A stretch of DNA of 64,000 bases from Corythucha ciliata (taxonomy: Eukaryota; Arthropoda; Insecta; Hemiptera; Tingidae), in contig CM075939.1 of the NCBI GenBank assembly GCA_038030265.1, positions 12,815,253 to 12,879,252 of the forward strand, read 5' to 3'. The notes beneath the pieces were generated by a model. It had not been told where the DNA came from. It ran no database searches and was given only the letters and a program-made list of their open reading frames with translations. Positions 11,946-22,853 of the stretch are shown in pieces. The translations under genes were made by a program, and so were the position numbers. Each line of letters opens with the position of its first letter. Within the stretch, counting starts at the first letter, position 1.

Positions 11946-12539
11946 GTTGATTAACGGCCAATTTGACCTAAGTGAAAATGTCCGATTTTGAAGAAGTCAA
12001 GACTAGATTTTGATGAAAAATTGTTATTTCTGCCGAATAAACGAATGCTGACGCAATAACCCAATTAAGTGATTAAGAAGATAGGTAAAATATCGACGAA
12101 TTTTTCCTGAAATTCTGGTCTAGTAGGTGCGTGATACACTATAACAACCCAATAGCCAAATGCCGTTTTACCTGGGTATCTATGCTTGAGTCTTTTGACG
12201 TATAAATTGCTAATCGAGCTATTTTATATTTCTCGGCGAGAAAGCTGGCCATTTGGACACGACATTGCATATTTAGCAATGAATCACGCAGTTGAATCTG
12301 AGGAGTTGCCTATACATGTACGATTCAGGGGGTTGTGGTATTTAGTCCAGTCAATAAGAGAATATAGGTCAACATGGTCAGTTTAGTGAATTTTTAATTT
12401 TCCAATATGTTTGAGGCTGTTGGGAGGTAAACATACTAAAAGTCCCCGGATGTCCGATGTGACCAGGTTGCTGGAGACCACCAGGAAGGTCACTTGTTTC
12501 GATTTTTCATAATTATATCCTAATAGTTTCCAACTTACG

Positions 12540-13075
12540 TGACTCGGAAATATTGGGAAATTGTGTTAAAAACCACCATTTTCTGTTTTTTTCGACTCTT
12601 TTACTTTGCAACGACTCTACTTTTAGTATCTCACAATTAGTTCTCAGAAAATAAGTTGAAGAGCGTTACATTTCCTTTGAATTGAGCCCTTTTCGAACAT
12701 TTTAGACCAATGTAACCTCAAGTTACAGCCGTGTGAACCGACCAAGTCTTTTCATTTTTAACAAATCCAACTAAAAAACGGTAGAAATAACGGGGTCTAT
12801 GAGCAGTACAAACCCAAGCTATATGTTCAAGCTTGATCATACTTGATTTTCCCGGCGTTGGATAGTAGGATTTTTTGAAAATGAAAAAACTTGGTCAGTT
12901 CATACGTCTGTAACTTATTGCTACGTTGGTGTAAAGTGTTCGAAAAGGGCTCATTTCGAAGGAAATGTAATGATCTTCAACTTATTCTCTGTGAACTATC
13001 ATGAGAAACTGATAGTGAAGTCGTTACAACCAAAAGAGACAAAAAAGGCTGAAAATTACGTTTTTTAACCATTCA
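12540..13075. mobile_element. Foldback segment, ~200-bp arms
   Basis: The left arm (about 12555-12790) and right arm (about 12850-13070) are inverted copies. For example, gagcccttttcgaaca on the left pairs with tgttcgaaaagggctc on the right, and gaccaagt(c)ttttcatttt pairs with aaaatgaaaaaacttggtc. The spacer is about 60-100 bp. It is nested within the 3.5-kb element and has no ORF. The stretch 11946-12539 before it shows nothing recognisable. Confidence 0.7.
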
Positions 13076-13701
13076 ACCGTTCAAACTTTTGAGTGGGTGA
13101 TCGTATGAAAAACGATGTTCTGTAAAGGAATTTTTAGTACGGAGGATCATTCGTCAACTGAATTACCAAAATAAAGGTAAGTAAATTGAAATTGATAAAA
13201 GAAACGTCAGTTGTGTTGCCAACATTACAACACAAAATAGTCGAGCATGAAATATAGCACATCACTATACTATTGCTGTTCGTAGACCAACTATTAGGAG
13301 AATTTGTTTTTAGTGACAAGAGTGTGATGATTGTTTTCGGACTTGTGTAGAGGGAACGACCCGAGAAAAGGTAACAGTCGAAGAGAATTACCTTTTTTCG
13401 CCCGGATGTCGTCCACTCGACGCTTGAGGAACTGTATCAGTACTCATTTCTTCGATCTCAGCAAGTGGTCCAAATGGATTTGGTGTAATTACCGAGTCGT
13501 TAGGTCTCATCTCTTTCCGTGGATGTTGATTCTTGGGCCCGTTCGGTACAATGTTTTATTAGCTGATATTACAGCTGTTTTATTAGCTATATTATTAGCT
13601 AATAAAACATTGTGCAATAGGGCCCTGGTCATACTTAGTCATTTTCTTTCGAAAAAAAAAAATTTTCCAACGATTTTTATTTTGTATGTTACTTCCTCAG
13701 T

Positions 13702-14201
13702 ATGGCTATTTTAGCCTTTAAATCGTCAAAACTGACTCTATGTGCCCTGAAAATAGCTGATCGGGCGATTATTGGCGCCTTGAAAATGCCTAAACAGGGA
13801 ATTCCTGCCCTGAAAATGGCCAAACCGACCATTCGTGCCATGAAAATTTCACACTGGCTGTTCACGCCATGTGAATCACCATACTGATCAGTTGCTCCCT
13901 CTACAGAAGCTACATACAGTGTTAATGACGACTCCTAGGTACCTTTCAAAATGCCTAGGCTTGCCCAACAAAGTAAAAAATAGTCAAACATGGCTATTCG
14001 GACTTAAACCGATCAACTGACCACGCCGTTTACGCACTGAACGTGTGCCGACCACACCATACCAACTGGCTGACCCACTTCCCCTCCTCATTAACCACGA
14101 TGTACGATTTATATGCCCTAAAAGTAGCCGAAATGATTATTTACAACTTGCAGATGGCTTTAACTGACGATTCATCCCGTTGAAATGCCAAATCTGATAT
14201 G

Positions 14202-14205
<4 letters not shown>
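13702..14205 (+). repeat. Family-C array, duplicated copy
   Basis: This is an almost exact copy of 5833-6335, with single-base differences such as aaatcgtc context changes and c/t in the ccgac(t/c)attcgtgcc unit. The small ORF in both copies is array sequence, not a gene. Confidence 0.65.
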
Positions 14206-14236
<31 letters not shown>

Positions 14237-14384
14237 AAGATAACTTTATTGCATATAAATATATAAATACATTACAGTTAGTATCATAAATTATAGGTAG
14301 AAAATATCACTCGACGCATGTTTGAGAGTACAAGTCCAGTGACTTTCTCTCTTTATAAAGGAAATTTGGTAATTTAATAGGTAC

Positions 14385-16848
14385 TTAGTTAATTGGTACG
14401 TTCGTCATGAGCCGGTGGGTGTTATTGGTGCTATGGTTGGTCTTTCTTTGGGGGTATTCCCAAATGGGTCTTATGAGCGTGAGGTATATCAAGCGCTTTG
14501 TATCAAGAGGTAGTGGGGATAGGGACCCTAGAAGCGGCTTGAGTGTCTTGAGACGGTGTCGGCATCTTTTGAGGATAGATGTAATGTGTGAGTCGAAAGT
14601 CAAACGTTTGTCCAATTCTAGACCCAGGTAACGGACCTTAGTTTCAGAGGGAATGACTTCGCCGCCAATGCTCAATTCCGGTTCGTCGTTCTTTGTACGG
14701 AGGTAGGTGAATATCACGGTGCAGGACTTTTGGGGGTTTAACTTCATTTTCCATCTTATAGCTCAGTCGTTCAGGTCAAAAGTAAGCTCCTCAATTTCTA
14801 GTCCCGCTCTCTCTCCTCTGGGCGAGCTGCAGAGGAATGCTGTGTCATCGGCAAATTGAGCAGTGGTCATTGCCGGGGAGGTAGGTATGTCACCAGCATA
14901 CACTAGGTATAATAGCGGGCCCAGCACACTTCCCTGGGGAACGCCTGCACGAGTATGCCGCGCACGGGATATGGCCTCACGGTATTTAACAGTGAAAGTG
15001 CGGTTTGTCAAGTAAGATAGTAGAACACGGTAATACGTGTCAGGGAGAGCAGTTTTAAGCTTGTAGAGCAGTCCAGAATGCCAGACCCCATCGAATGCTT
15101 TTTCAGTGTCAGCAAATAGTCCAATGCAGGTTTCTTTTCCTTCGAAGGAGTCCAATATCTTGTCAACCACACGATGTAGTTGATGTATGCAGGAGTGGGC
15201 GTTCCGGAAGCCAAATTGCGTAGCTGTTATCAGAGGTTCGAGTTGGTGGACCAATTTGGGAAGGAGTAATCTCTCGAAAATCTTGGAAAGAAGAGGGAGA
15301 AGGCTTATTGGTCGGTAGCTATGGGGGTCGTGGAGGTGGTTTGTTTGGCTTGTGGATAAGAATGACGATGGCATGTTTCCATTTAGAGGGTATATAGCCT
15401 AGTCTGAGACAGGCATTGAAGATTTGGGTGACTAATACTAATGTCTTTCGAGGTATGTGGATTAGCAAGGGACGAGTTATATTATCGTTTCCAGGGGCCT
15501 TCCTACATGCAGAGCGACGAATGACATTTTTTACTTGTGCAGATCGGAAGAAGTCATAAAAGGGACTCAGCTGTAGAGGGGATGTTAATGACTCTTGTAC
15601 ATCATCTTCAATTGGGCTTGGTTGTGGATTAGGGGTGAACTGTTTTTCCAAGATTGTCGAGAAAAGTTCAACCTTTTCCATCGGTGTGGAGTACCAACGC
15701 TGGTTCGACTTGAGAGGAGGGATGTCAGGACGTTCTTTAGTGAGTTGCTTCGTTTTTCGCCATAATGATCCATCACTACTATCCAACACGGACAGGTCTC
15801 TTTTGTTTATTTCTTGTTTTTCCTTAATGAGAGCTTCATTTAAATCCTTCGTAGCTCGGTTTAGTGCAGTTTTATGTGCGGGGTAACGGGTGAGGTCCCA
15901 CAGACGTTTAGCTGATCTTTTGACCTGAAGGAGCTGGACAATGTGAGGGGGCGATGGCTTATGCCGATGTGCGGTGCTGGTGATTGGTTGTTGGGAGGCC
16001 TCTGTTGCAGCAAACTGAATCATCCTCATCAAGTTGGCAGTCGCTATATCCACATCTTTTGGAGTTTTCAGTGGGATTTGTGTGTCTGTTGCAGCTGAGA
16101 GGAGGCCTTTGTATTTGTCCCAGTCAATTTTATTTGTTTGGATTCGGTCACTATGTGATCTAGTTGAGGGTGAAGCTTGTATTTTCAGTAGAACTGGAAG
16201 GTGGTCTGAACTCAAATCATATAGGACTTCAGGATGCGAAGAGTTAGAATAAACATTCTTTGAGAGGAAAAAATCAAGAATGTCCGGGGAGTGCGCAGGG
16301 TTGTCGGGGTAGTGTGTGGCTTCCGATGGGAATATAACTTCAATATTACGAGCATGAATCAGGTTGATCAGACTCAGTCCTCGAGGATTTGACGTTGTTG
16401 ACCCCCATCTTGGGTGCTTGGCATTAAGGTCGCCGCCAATAATGAAATTTGGTCCCATATTTTGAATTATCGTCTGAAAATCAGATTCTCTCACAATATT
16501 TTCAGGAACCGAGTAGAATGCGGCAATAGTGTAGTTACGACCAATTATGGAAATATTAATGCGGGATATTTGATCATTGTTTTCTTTTATGGGTGGTAAA
16601 TCATTGTGAGTTAATGAAGCTTTAATATATATGGCAGAACCACCTTTCCTTTGATTGGAGGGATGATCGGCCCGAGTAAACTTATATCCAGGAATGAAGA
16701 AATTAATACGGGGAGACAATTTTGTTTCGGTAAGCAATATGACATCAATGTCGTTAGCTTTCAAGAAGAGATCGAGCTCGTGAAATTTCCCGTAGACTCC
16801 TCTACAGTTCCAAGTGCAAATGTTGAGTCTAGCAGGTCCAGAACTCAT
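14385..16848 (-). pseudogene. LINE ORF2 copy 2, broken
   Basis: It has the same endonuclease and RT motifs as copy 1. It also shares the frameshift near 15337, the TGA at 14763-14765 and the C-terminal deletion. One visible protein difference is KRDLSVLD here against KRDQSVLD in copy 1. The near-identity puts the duplication long after the element's death. Confidence 0.92.
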
Positions 16849-17447
16849 GATTTGGTTATTTTAGGGAGAAGTTGAGTGAGTGCTAGTACAAGAGGCTGCA
16901 CGAGAGATAGCAGTTGGTCGATTTTTTGTAGGAGTTGCTTCATGTGTGATTCGGAATCTTCTGAGTTTGGTTTGGAAATTTGACTAGTTAAAGCGTGAGC
17001 ATATGAACCGACGTTGTTGTGGGGTTGTACATTATTACAGTTTATTTCATTTCGGTTGGACGTTAGTGCCTGGATCCTTGGAGGGGGGGAGATCATTCTT
17101 GCTTTTTGGAGTTGAACGTGCACTGGACACCCTCGATAATTCGCTGTGCGCGCTCCGTGACAATTAGTGCAAAGTGGGGGCGAATTCGGGGGTCGAGGGC
17201 ACGACTGCGTAGAATGAAGGCTGTCACACTTGACACATCGTTCTTTTTTATGACAGTAGTTCCTTGAGTGACCAAATTCTTGGCACTTGACACATTGAAT
17301 TACAGTGCGTTTTGGGCGAGGGGGTTCTATTTTCACCACGGCATGGTACAGCCTATTCAAGTTGTAGATTTCTGGATTTTTTGCATTGGGTTTGAGATCA
17401 ACAAAAAACATTGATAGAGGGGCCTTAGTAACTGGATGCAGTACTGG

Positions 17448-17587
17448 GGGCCTGTTCTACAACTTTTGACTGTCACTATCACTGTCTCTTTCCACCCGTT
17501 CTCCCCATCAACATGTGATTTAATTCGGGTCGGACGGGTGGAAAGGATATTCCTAGGAACACTATGAAATTTTGCAGAACAGGCCCC
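17448..17587. mobile_element. 140-bp MITE with GGGCCTGTTCT ends
   Basis: It is inserted in the gag of LINE copy 2 and absent from copy 1, so the empty site is known. The ends GGGCCTGTTCTACAA and TTGCAGAACAGGCCCC are inverted repeats. CTGG occurs at 17444-17447 and 17588-17591 as the target duplication. Its ends resemble the GGGCCCTATTGCACAA ends of the 86-bp palindrome at 5669. Confidence 0.8.
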
Positions 17588-17639
17588 CTGGAAGGATTTG
17601 AGTGGCTTCGTATCCATGAGTACCGAGCTCGCCTTTGAT

Positions 17640-18869
17640 CAAGGTAAATAGACTTACAGAGGTATGCTCGTAACTAAGGAAATTTTTGTCAAAATTGACG
17701 TCACGGGAGTAAAAAAATTAATGAGGGACCAAACTTCACATATGAAGCTTCCCCTCCCATGGTTTCTGCCTTGGAATTTCTTTGTAGATCAAGCAAAAAA
17801 TGAATGAAAAGCCAAAATAAGTGCCTGGAAATTTTTTTTAAAAGCGACATAATTTGGCGGAGTTGTTCCTTAGACCTTGCGTACCGTTTTAAGGCCCAGT
17901 TAATTGACACGTACCACCGTGTATTCAGTAAAGACAGCACTCGGCGCAGTGACGGGCGAGTTTATTATGTGAATCAGTAAGCTTCATGAGGGAGCAAGGA
18001 AGGGCTTCCCTGCTGCCCTGCCAATCACGCTCACGAGCATTTCTTAGATAGATTGGACAATAAAGCTGAAGTTTAAAAGTGTTCCCAGTCATGTATAAAA
18101 ATAGAAGTAATTTAGTATTATAGTATCAATGGTGTCCTTCGACCAGAATCCCGGCCTCGAACCTAGCCGTATTCAATTACTGTCCATATCGAGGAATTTC
18201 TTTGCCTCATCTGAGGCCTTAGTACAAACTCGTGTGGAAATGCCGCTAGACGTGATTGCTATGGCGGAATAATGTTATTTCTTATTCGGCGTCCTTGGAT
18301 TTCGCATGCGGTTTTTTCCCCGACCATTCATACCCTGGATGCCGCATACCTAGAATGGAGTAGGGCGATTCAAACCCTCACCATACGAGCGTATTGGTCG
18401 ATGTGCGGTTTGTTGTATAACCACCGCCGAGAACCCTTCATACGAAGCCAAGTGTTTCGGGGCGCTTATATTATTGTTAATTGGAACGGTGGCGAGGTCT
18501 CTTCGTTGATGAGTGTCACGAAAACTCATTGTTTAACGAGAAAATTGCTGAACTTAGCTCTATCTTGAAAGAATCTGTAAAAGTTTCACAACTGAGATGA
18601 TACCCTGCACCTGCAGCAGTTTTCTTTGCTCCAACCATTACACTTAGGGGCCCTGCAATTACTTCTTTCACCGGAACATTGTCCCGCAGGCAATAATGCG
18701 TAGTTGTCCTGATTTAAAAAGTGGCCCCAGAAATGTTGATAATTTTGTTTTGTTGAAAAAAGTCCCACCTGTTAATTTTTTAAAAATTTGTCATCCCATG
18801 ACGTCATGGCACAAACAATAATAATTGGTTGAAAATTAAGAGCATACCTCTTTACTCTATTTACCTTGG
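17640..18869. mobile_element. 1.23-kb non-autonomous hAT-like element
   Basis: It is flanked by CCTTTGAT at 17632-17639 and 18870-18877; the empty site in copy 1 reads (t)ctttgataat. The inverted ends start CAAGGTAAATAGA and extend through gaggtatgctc. The 8-bp duplication and short TIR fit hAT. ORFs inside (such as 98 codons at 18272-18568) match nothing I recognise and look incidental. Confidence 0.82.
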
Positions 18870-19489
18870 CCTTTGATAATATTAATATCAGTTGTATGGT
18901 GAAGACCTCGGATGACAACTCTGAAGGCTCGCTCGCTTTTCAATTGATAAGTGTAGTATTCTGCTTTTTTTTCTTCGAGAAATTTGATTGCTTTTCGGTA
19001 GCCGTCAATTGTTAGAAAATTTATCTTGACGTTATTATTATTTAATGAAGCGTATTTGAAAGTTGTAGGTTCGAAACTACGGAATTCTTCTATTGCCAAG
19101 TTTATATTAGTGACGTTATGAATGAATATCGGGAGTGGGGAAATAACTTTCTCTACTGACGCTTGAGGAACTGTATCAGTACTCATTTCTTCGATCTCAG
19201 CAAGTGGTCCAAATGGATTTGGTGTAATTACCGAGTCTTTAGGTCTCATCTTTTTCCGTGGATGTTGATTCTTGGGCCCGTTCGGTCCCATCGGTATTTG
19301 TCGGGGATTAGATTGCGCGACTCACGAAGAAAAGATGCGAAGATATGCTGCGCCGAAAAAAATTGCCACACTCGCAGATCTGACGAAACTAAAAAGCATG
19401 TTTTTTTTTCAGCTTTTCCTCTTCTGATTAAAAAAAAAAAAGTTTCAGTTATCAGGTCAGGGGGGGGGTTGTCAGATATTTTGGGGTAA

Positions 19490-20660
19490 AATTTCCAGTT
19501 TCGCTGTGAAATCTTTTAAAAAAGATAAGATCTTTTAAAGATCTGGGTATGGCGTAGGAGCAAGAATACATCAGGTTTGGCGTGTATCGTTAGTTTTTTG
19601 TCAAAATAACCGAGTAGAACCGATTTTGGTTTTGAGCCTAACAATAAGATCGCCAGTTTCGTAGTGAAAGCAGAGTCGTCCTTTTATTTGGCCTAAAATC
19701 ATCTTTTTCAGGGAAAACTTTACTTTAAGTGTGACACTGGCAGTTTTAGAGTAAATTATCTAAATGGAAAGTTGGTTGTTTAAATTTGAACGAATACAGC
19801 CGCGTAGTTTTTGACAGTATGCACTACGCGGCTGTATTCGTTCAAATTTAAATAACCAACTTTCTATTTAATATTCAGAACAGCCAAATCAACAAAACAA
19901 AGATCAGTAAACTATCTAATTTTGTGGGGAAATTGTCGTTTCGGGCGTAAAATATTCATTCTTGAAATGGAACAGAAAAGTTTAGTTTTAGGTTAATATC
20001 GTCAGTTTTGGGGAGAGGGCGATTGTGCGAGAAATTGTACGTTTTTTGAGTAAAATCGCCACTTTAAGGGATAAAATCGGGCAGTTTTTAATGCAGAGTG
20101 GTCTGTTTTGTTAAGATCATTCGTTTTTCATTAGTTTGAGTTGGAGAAAAATCGTCCGTTTTTGGGGTGCAAAAGCCTTGGGTTTTAAAAAAGCCGCAGT
20201 TGTGCTCTTAAATCTTTAATTTAAGAGTAAACAATTCGTCTTTGGTGTAAAATCGTTAGTTTTGAAGTGAAATATTCAGTTATACAGTGAAATCTTCAGT
20301 TTTGGGTTAATATTCGTTATTGTTTGGTTATTAAATCTTGAATTTTTACGTCTCACTGACAAGATGTTGAAGAAAAAAGGACATCCCGAATATTTGAGTG
20401 CCAAGCAACTTTCCTACATGTATCGATTATCAGGGAAAACATTCTCAGTTTTTGGATAGAAAATCAGGAATAGAAGGCTAAAACCGATCCAACGAAGATG
20501 TTTGGTTTTTTGAAGGATTTACGACCCTTTTTTTTATTTTATAAAATAAAATAAAAATTTTTATAAAAAAACAGTTTTCGGGGAAGAATTTGACGATTTA
20601 TTGCACCAATTTCTGATTTTACCATTTCTTTTGCTGGGGTCTCTAGAACATTCGACATCT
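19490..20660 (-). repeat. Family-A array, opposite orientation
   Basis: Units on the plus strand read GGTAAAATCGTCAGTTTTG, the complement of the 560-2720 array. It ends at a head-like sequence: cccaccggctacgcccct at 20665-20682 is the inverse of the ggggcgtagcc start at position 1. It is interrupted by a hairpin at 19761-19870. Confidence 0.72.
19761..19870. mobile_element. 110-bp near-perfect hairpin
   Basis: TAAATGGAAAGTTGGTTGTT on the left pairs with the complement at the right end, and the arms continue through ttcgaacgaata-type sequence to cagccgcgtag and ctacgcggctg. Only about 17 bp of loop remains. It resembles a micro-MITE or a snapback insertion in the family-A array. Confidence 0.7.
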
Positions 20661-20689
20661 TCTGCCCACCGGCTACGCCCCTGCACCTC

Positions 20690-22099
20690 AATGTGTGAAT
20701 CAATTTTCATTACCTAATGGATTATACTCCAAGATATTGTAGTGTTGACGAGCCAATTAGGTACTATTTATGAATATAAAATGTCCTGCATTCATTTAGC
20801 TAAGAATGATGGGAACAATAAAAGGATCCAAGCATGTTGACCACAAACAATATTCCTCCATTGTAGTGAAAAAGTTCAGAAGAAAACTGTAGTTTTAAAA
20901 CTCATTTCCTCTAATGAAAAACGAGCTGATATTCTAATGAACGCTGTAAATTTCAATACCTAATGAGGGTAAAAAATATGTATACGGTTTTTTTGTGCGT
21001 AGGTATTTGCGTACCTATGTGCATTTATAATTTTGAGGTTTTTGATGAGTGCATGTTTTTCGTTTTACTTTTTATTCCAATTTTTACATGTTCTGATTCG
21101 TATTATTTGTTTATAGAGACAAGTGAAAAGCGCCGTATTTCACAATCATACAGCCGTTGCAGTGTTAAGGCAAGGAGTTTGATGAGAGTAACACTGCTCA
21201 GTTGACCCTTAACTTATTCTAGAGGCCCCTATATACACACGTTCAGACAGAACCGTACTACCGGTTAATAATCCTACCGTCCGATATTGTGTAGGCCTCT
21301 CGGAGAGGGAAAACGGTCGGTCTCCTGTATGGTAGGATGGTCGGAAGCTGTCAACCTTCCTATCCTATAAGACCCAACTGCCTACACTCCTTGGCATGGT
21401 AGCCTGATGATTTTCAAGTCTTGTCGTTAATTAAATATAATGAACGTACTCACAAGTCACTGTGAATTTATTATCCTTTGTAATTTACAAGAGGGTCATT
21501 CGTACTCATGAAAAACGACCGCTTTGCCTCTCACTTCTGTCAACAACTCCAAGCTCCAACTACCATACAACTCCTTCCTAACTGCTTCCCCTTTCTTCCT
21601 TTACATTCACAGGTGGCTCGCTTCCCCCCCCCCTCTCTTGAGGTCCATCCCTTCTAGATCATTATATGTTTAAAGAAAATGCCCTACACTCAGCCATCCT
21701 GAGTCACTGGTCCCCAATTTAAAACAATAAATTATCATCTTATAGTGATAATTATAGCCCGGCAAGAAGAACATGAACCCGAGGCCAACGCTCTCTCACT
21801 CGATTATAGTTGCATCTTTTCTTCCCTCTACATTCGTTACCGGATTGATTGTCCCACTGTTTACTAAAGATAAGTGTGTTATTATCAAGGTGAAGTTCCA
21901 CGGTGGTGGTTAGGAAAATAGCTAGAGGGGCTGATCACAGGAGTGCGAAAGGTCCACGTTGAACTTGGCGAGCTATATAGTTCGCGTCCTATTATTGTAT
22001 GGGAAGTTTCACAAATGATTCCTCGCCCCCCCCCCACTCAAAAGTCTTCCATCTTATAATACTTGGCACACGTATTCTCGCCTTATTTCTGCACCAATC
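20690..22099. other. Spacer with no recognisable gene or repeat
   Basis: No conserved protein was recognised in six frames. The 80-codon ORF at 20963-21205 is low-complexity hydrophobic and has no support. A C-rich stretch occurs at 21625-21640 and 22025-22040. Sequence around 21235-21400 is less AT-rich but I cannot assign it. Confidence 0.3.
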
Positions 22100-22244
22100 C
22101 TATATTTTAAAATCTCCTTTGAAGCTCCAGGAAATTCCGCAGACGCAGTACCTATAGGAGAAAGAGTTAAACTCTTTAGTTCCCTGGTAAACGAAGAAAT
22201 GTTGGGAGGCCGTGAAGGAGTACTTTTGTAGGCTCATGAACTTG
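22100..22244 (-). pseudogene. C-terminal piece of a LINE ORF2 relic, separated by the hAT-like insertion
   Basis: Read on the minus strand, FTASQHFFVYQGTKEFNSFS resembles the F..Y.G.K.WNSLP ending of many CR1/jockey-type ORF2 proteins. Excising the 22253-26758 element joins it to the RT relic at 26767-27642. The assignment of this small piece relies on that context. Confidence 0.45.
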
Positions 22245-22853
22245 CCTTGGGCCAGGGGTGGGCAAAATACTTTGAAAATGTATTTTAAATACAAAGCCCA
22301 AAATACTTTCAAAAATGTATTTTAAATACTAAAATACAAATACTTTTTGAATTGTATTTTGAACAAAATACAAATACAATTTAAAATACTTTTCAAAAAT
22401 TCGATTTCGATGGCAAATAGTGCGAAAAACACGAAAAATAAATAATTCAAAAATATTAGGACCTTCAATAGACAAGTTGACAAAATGTAGCTGCGCGAAA
22501 TGGCCCTGCTGCCGATGCGCAAAAAAAGTAGACAAGTTATCACCAAGTATTTAGTACCGAACCCATGGGCGGAGATAGCCGATATTCCTTGGGGGGGGGG
22601 GGGGGCTTCAGTCCTAATATGACTGATATGACTGGGGGGGACCCCCCCCCGCCCACCGATTTCACACCTTCAAGCCCAGAGTACACACGGAGGCATTTTT
22701 CAAGAATTTTTCACGTCCCAACTTCGGAAAACATGTGAACCCTACCGAAGAAACACGTGTGTCACAAAGTTTTGCTGTGAAATAATAAAGGCCCGTTCAC
22801 AAGCTCTACGTATGCGTTCAGTGGAGATTATGCAACCAAACAAAATTTTTATT

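Larger units (their letters stand above)
9921..13418. mobile_element. 3.5-kb long-TIR element with 8-bp target duplication
   Basis: It is flanked by GACGCTTG at 9913-9920 and 13419-13426, and the empty site is intact in copy 2 near 19160. Terminal inverted repeats are about 205 bp on the left (9921-10127) and 287 bp on the right (13132-13418). They share GGGCGAAAAAAGG and everything inward to ggaggatcat. The right arm has about 70 extra bases around 13150-13220. No transposase ORF was found. An 8-bp duplication fits hAT- or P-type transposases, while arms this long resemble foldback elements. Confidence 0.85.
5679..13547. repeat. Tandem duplication 1, unit 1
   Basis: This segment and 13548-19286 are near-identical apart from later insertions. 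Unit 1 runs from inside the micro-palindrome, through family-C array and LINE, to the 5' part of the LINE gag. At 13547/13548 gag sequence (cttgggcccgttcggt) joins directly to palindrome sequence (acaatgttttatt). Removing the 3.5-kb insertion in unit 1 and the 140-bp and 1.23-kb insertions in unit 2 leaves about 4.36 kb in each. Confidence 0.85.
13548..19286. repeat. Tandem duplication 1, unit 2
   Basis: This is the second copy of the block described for 5679-13547. It begins within the micro-palindrome (13548-13626), continues through the MITE right end (gttacttcctca at about 13690-13701), the family-C array (13702-14205) and LINE copy 2. Its 5' gag end runs past the point where unit 1 was cut, so unit 2 shows the parental right flank. 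Confidence 0.85.
16845..19291 (-). pseudogene. LINE ORF1 copy 2, split by two insertions
   Basis: The ORF starts at the ATG at 19291 (MGPNGPKNQHPRKK) and reads through SDTVP-type linker and INLAIEEFRSFEP to GLHHTTDINIIK at about 18878. There a 1.23-kb hAT-like element interrupts it. Short coding pieces resume at 17631-17588 and 17447-16845, the last with the three zinc knuckles and the ATGA overlap with ORF2. Substitutions relative to copy 1 include KCDS for KCDG and MFFVDL for MFSVDL. Confidence 0.88.
14206..19300 (-). mobile_element. Jockey-like LINE copy 2 (dead, with two insertions)
   Basis: It is the duplicate of the LINE at 6339-9920 with the same layout: T run at about 14203-14232, ORF2 at 14385-16848, and ORF1 from 19291 down to 16845. 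Unlike copy 1 it keeps the true ORF1 start, and its gag is broken instead by insertions at 17448-17587 and 17640-18869. The shared ORF2 lesions show both copies descend from an already dead element. Confidence 0.9.

Noticed and set aside
20963..21205. Possible small membrane protein (80 codons)
   Set aside because: Hydrophobic AT-driven frame without homologue, splice or promoter support.
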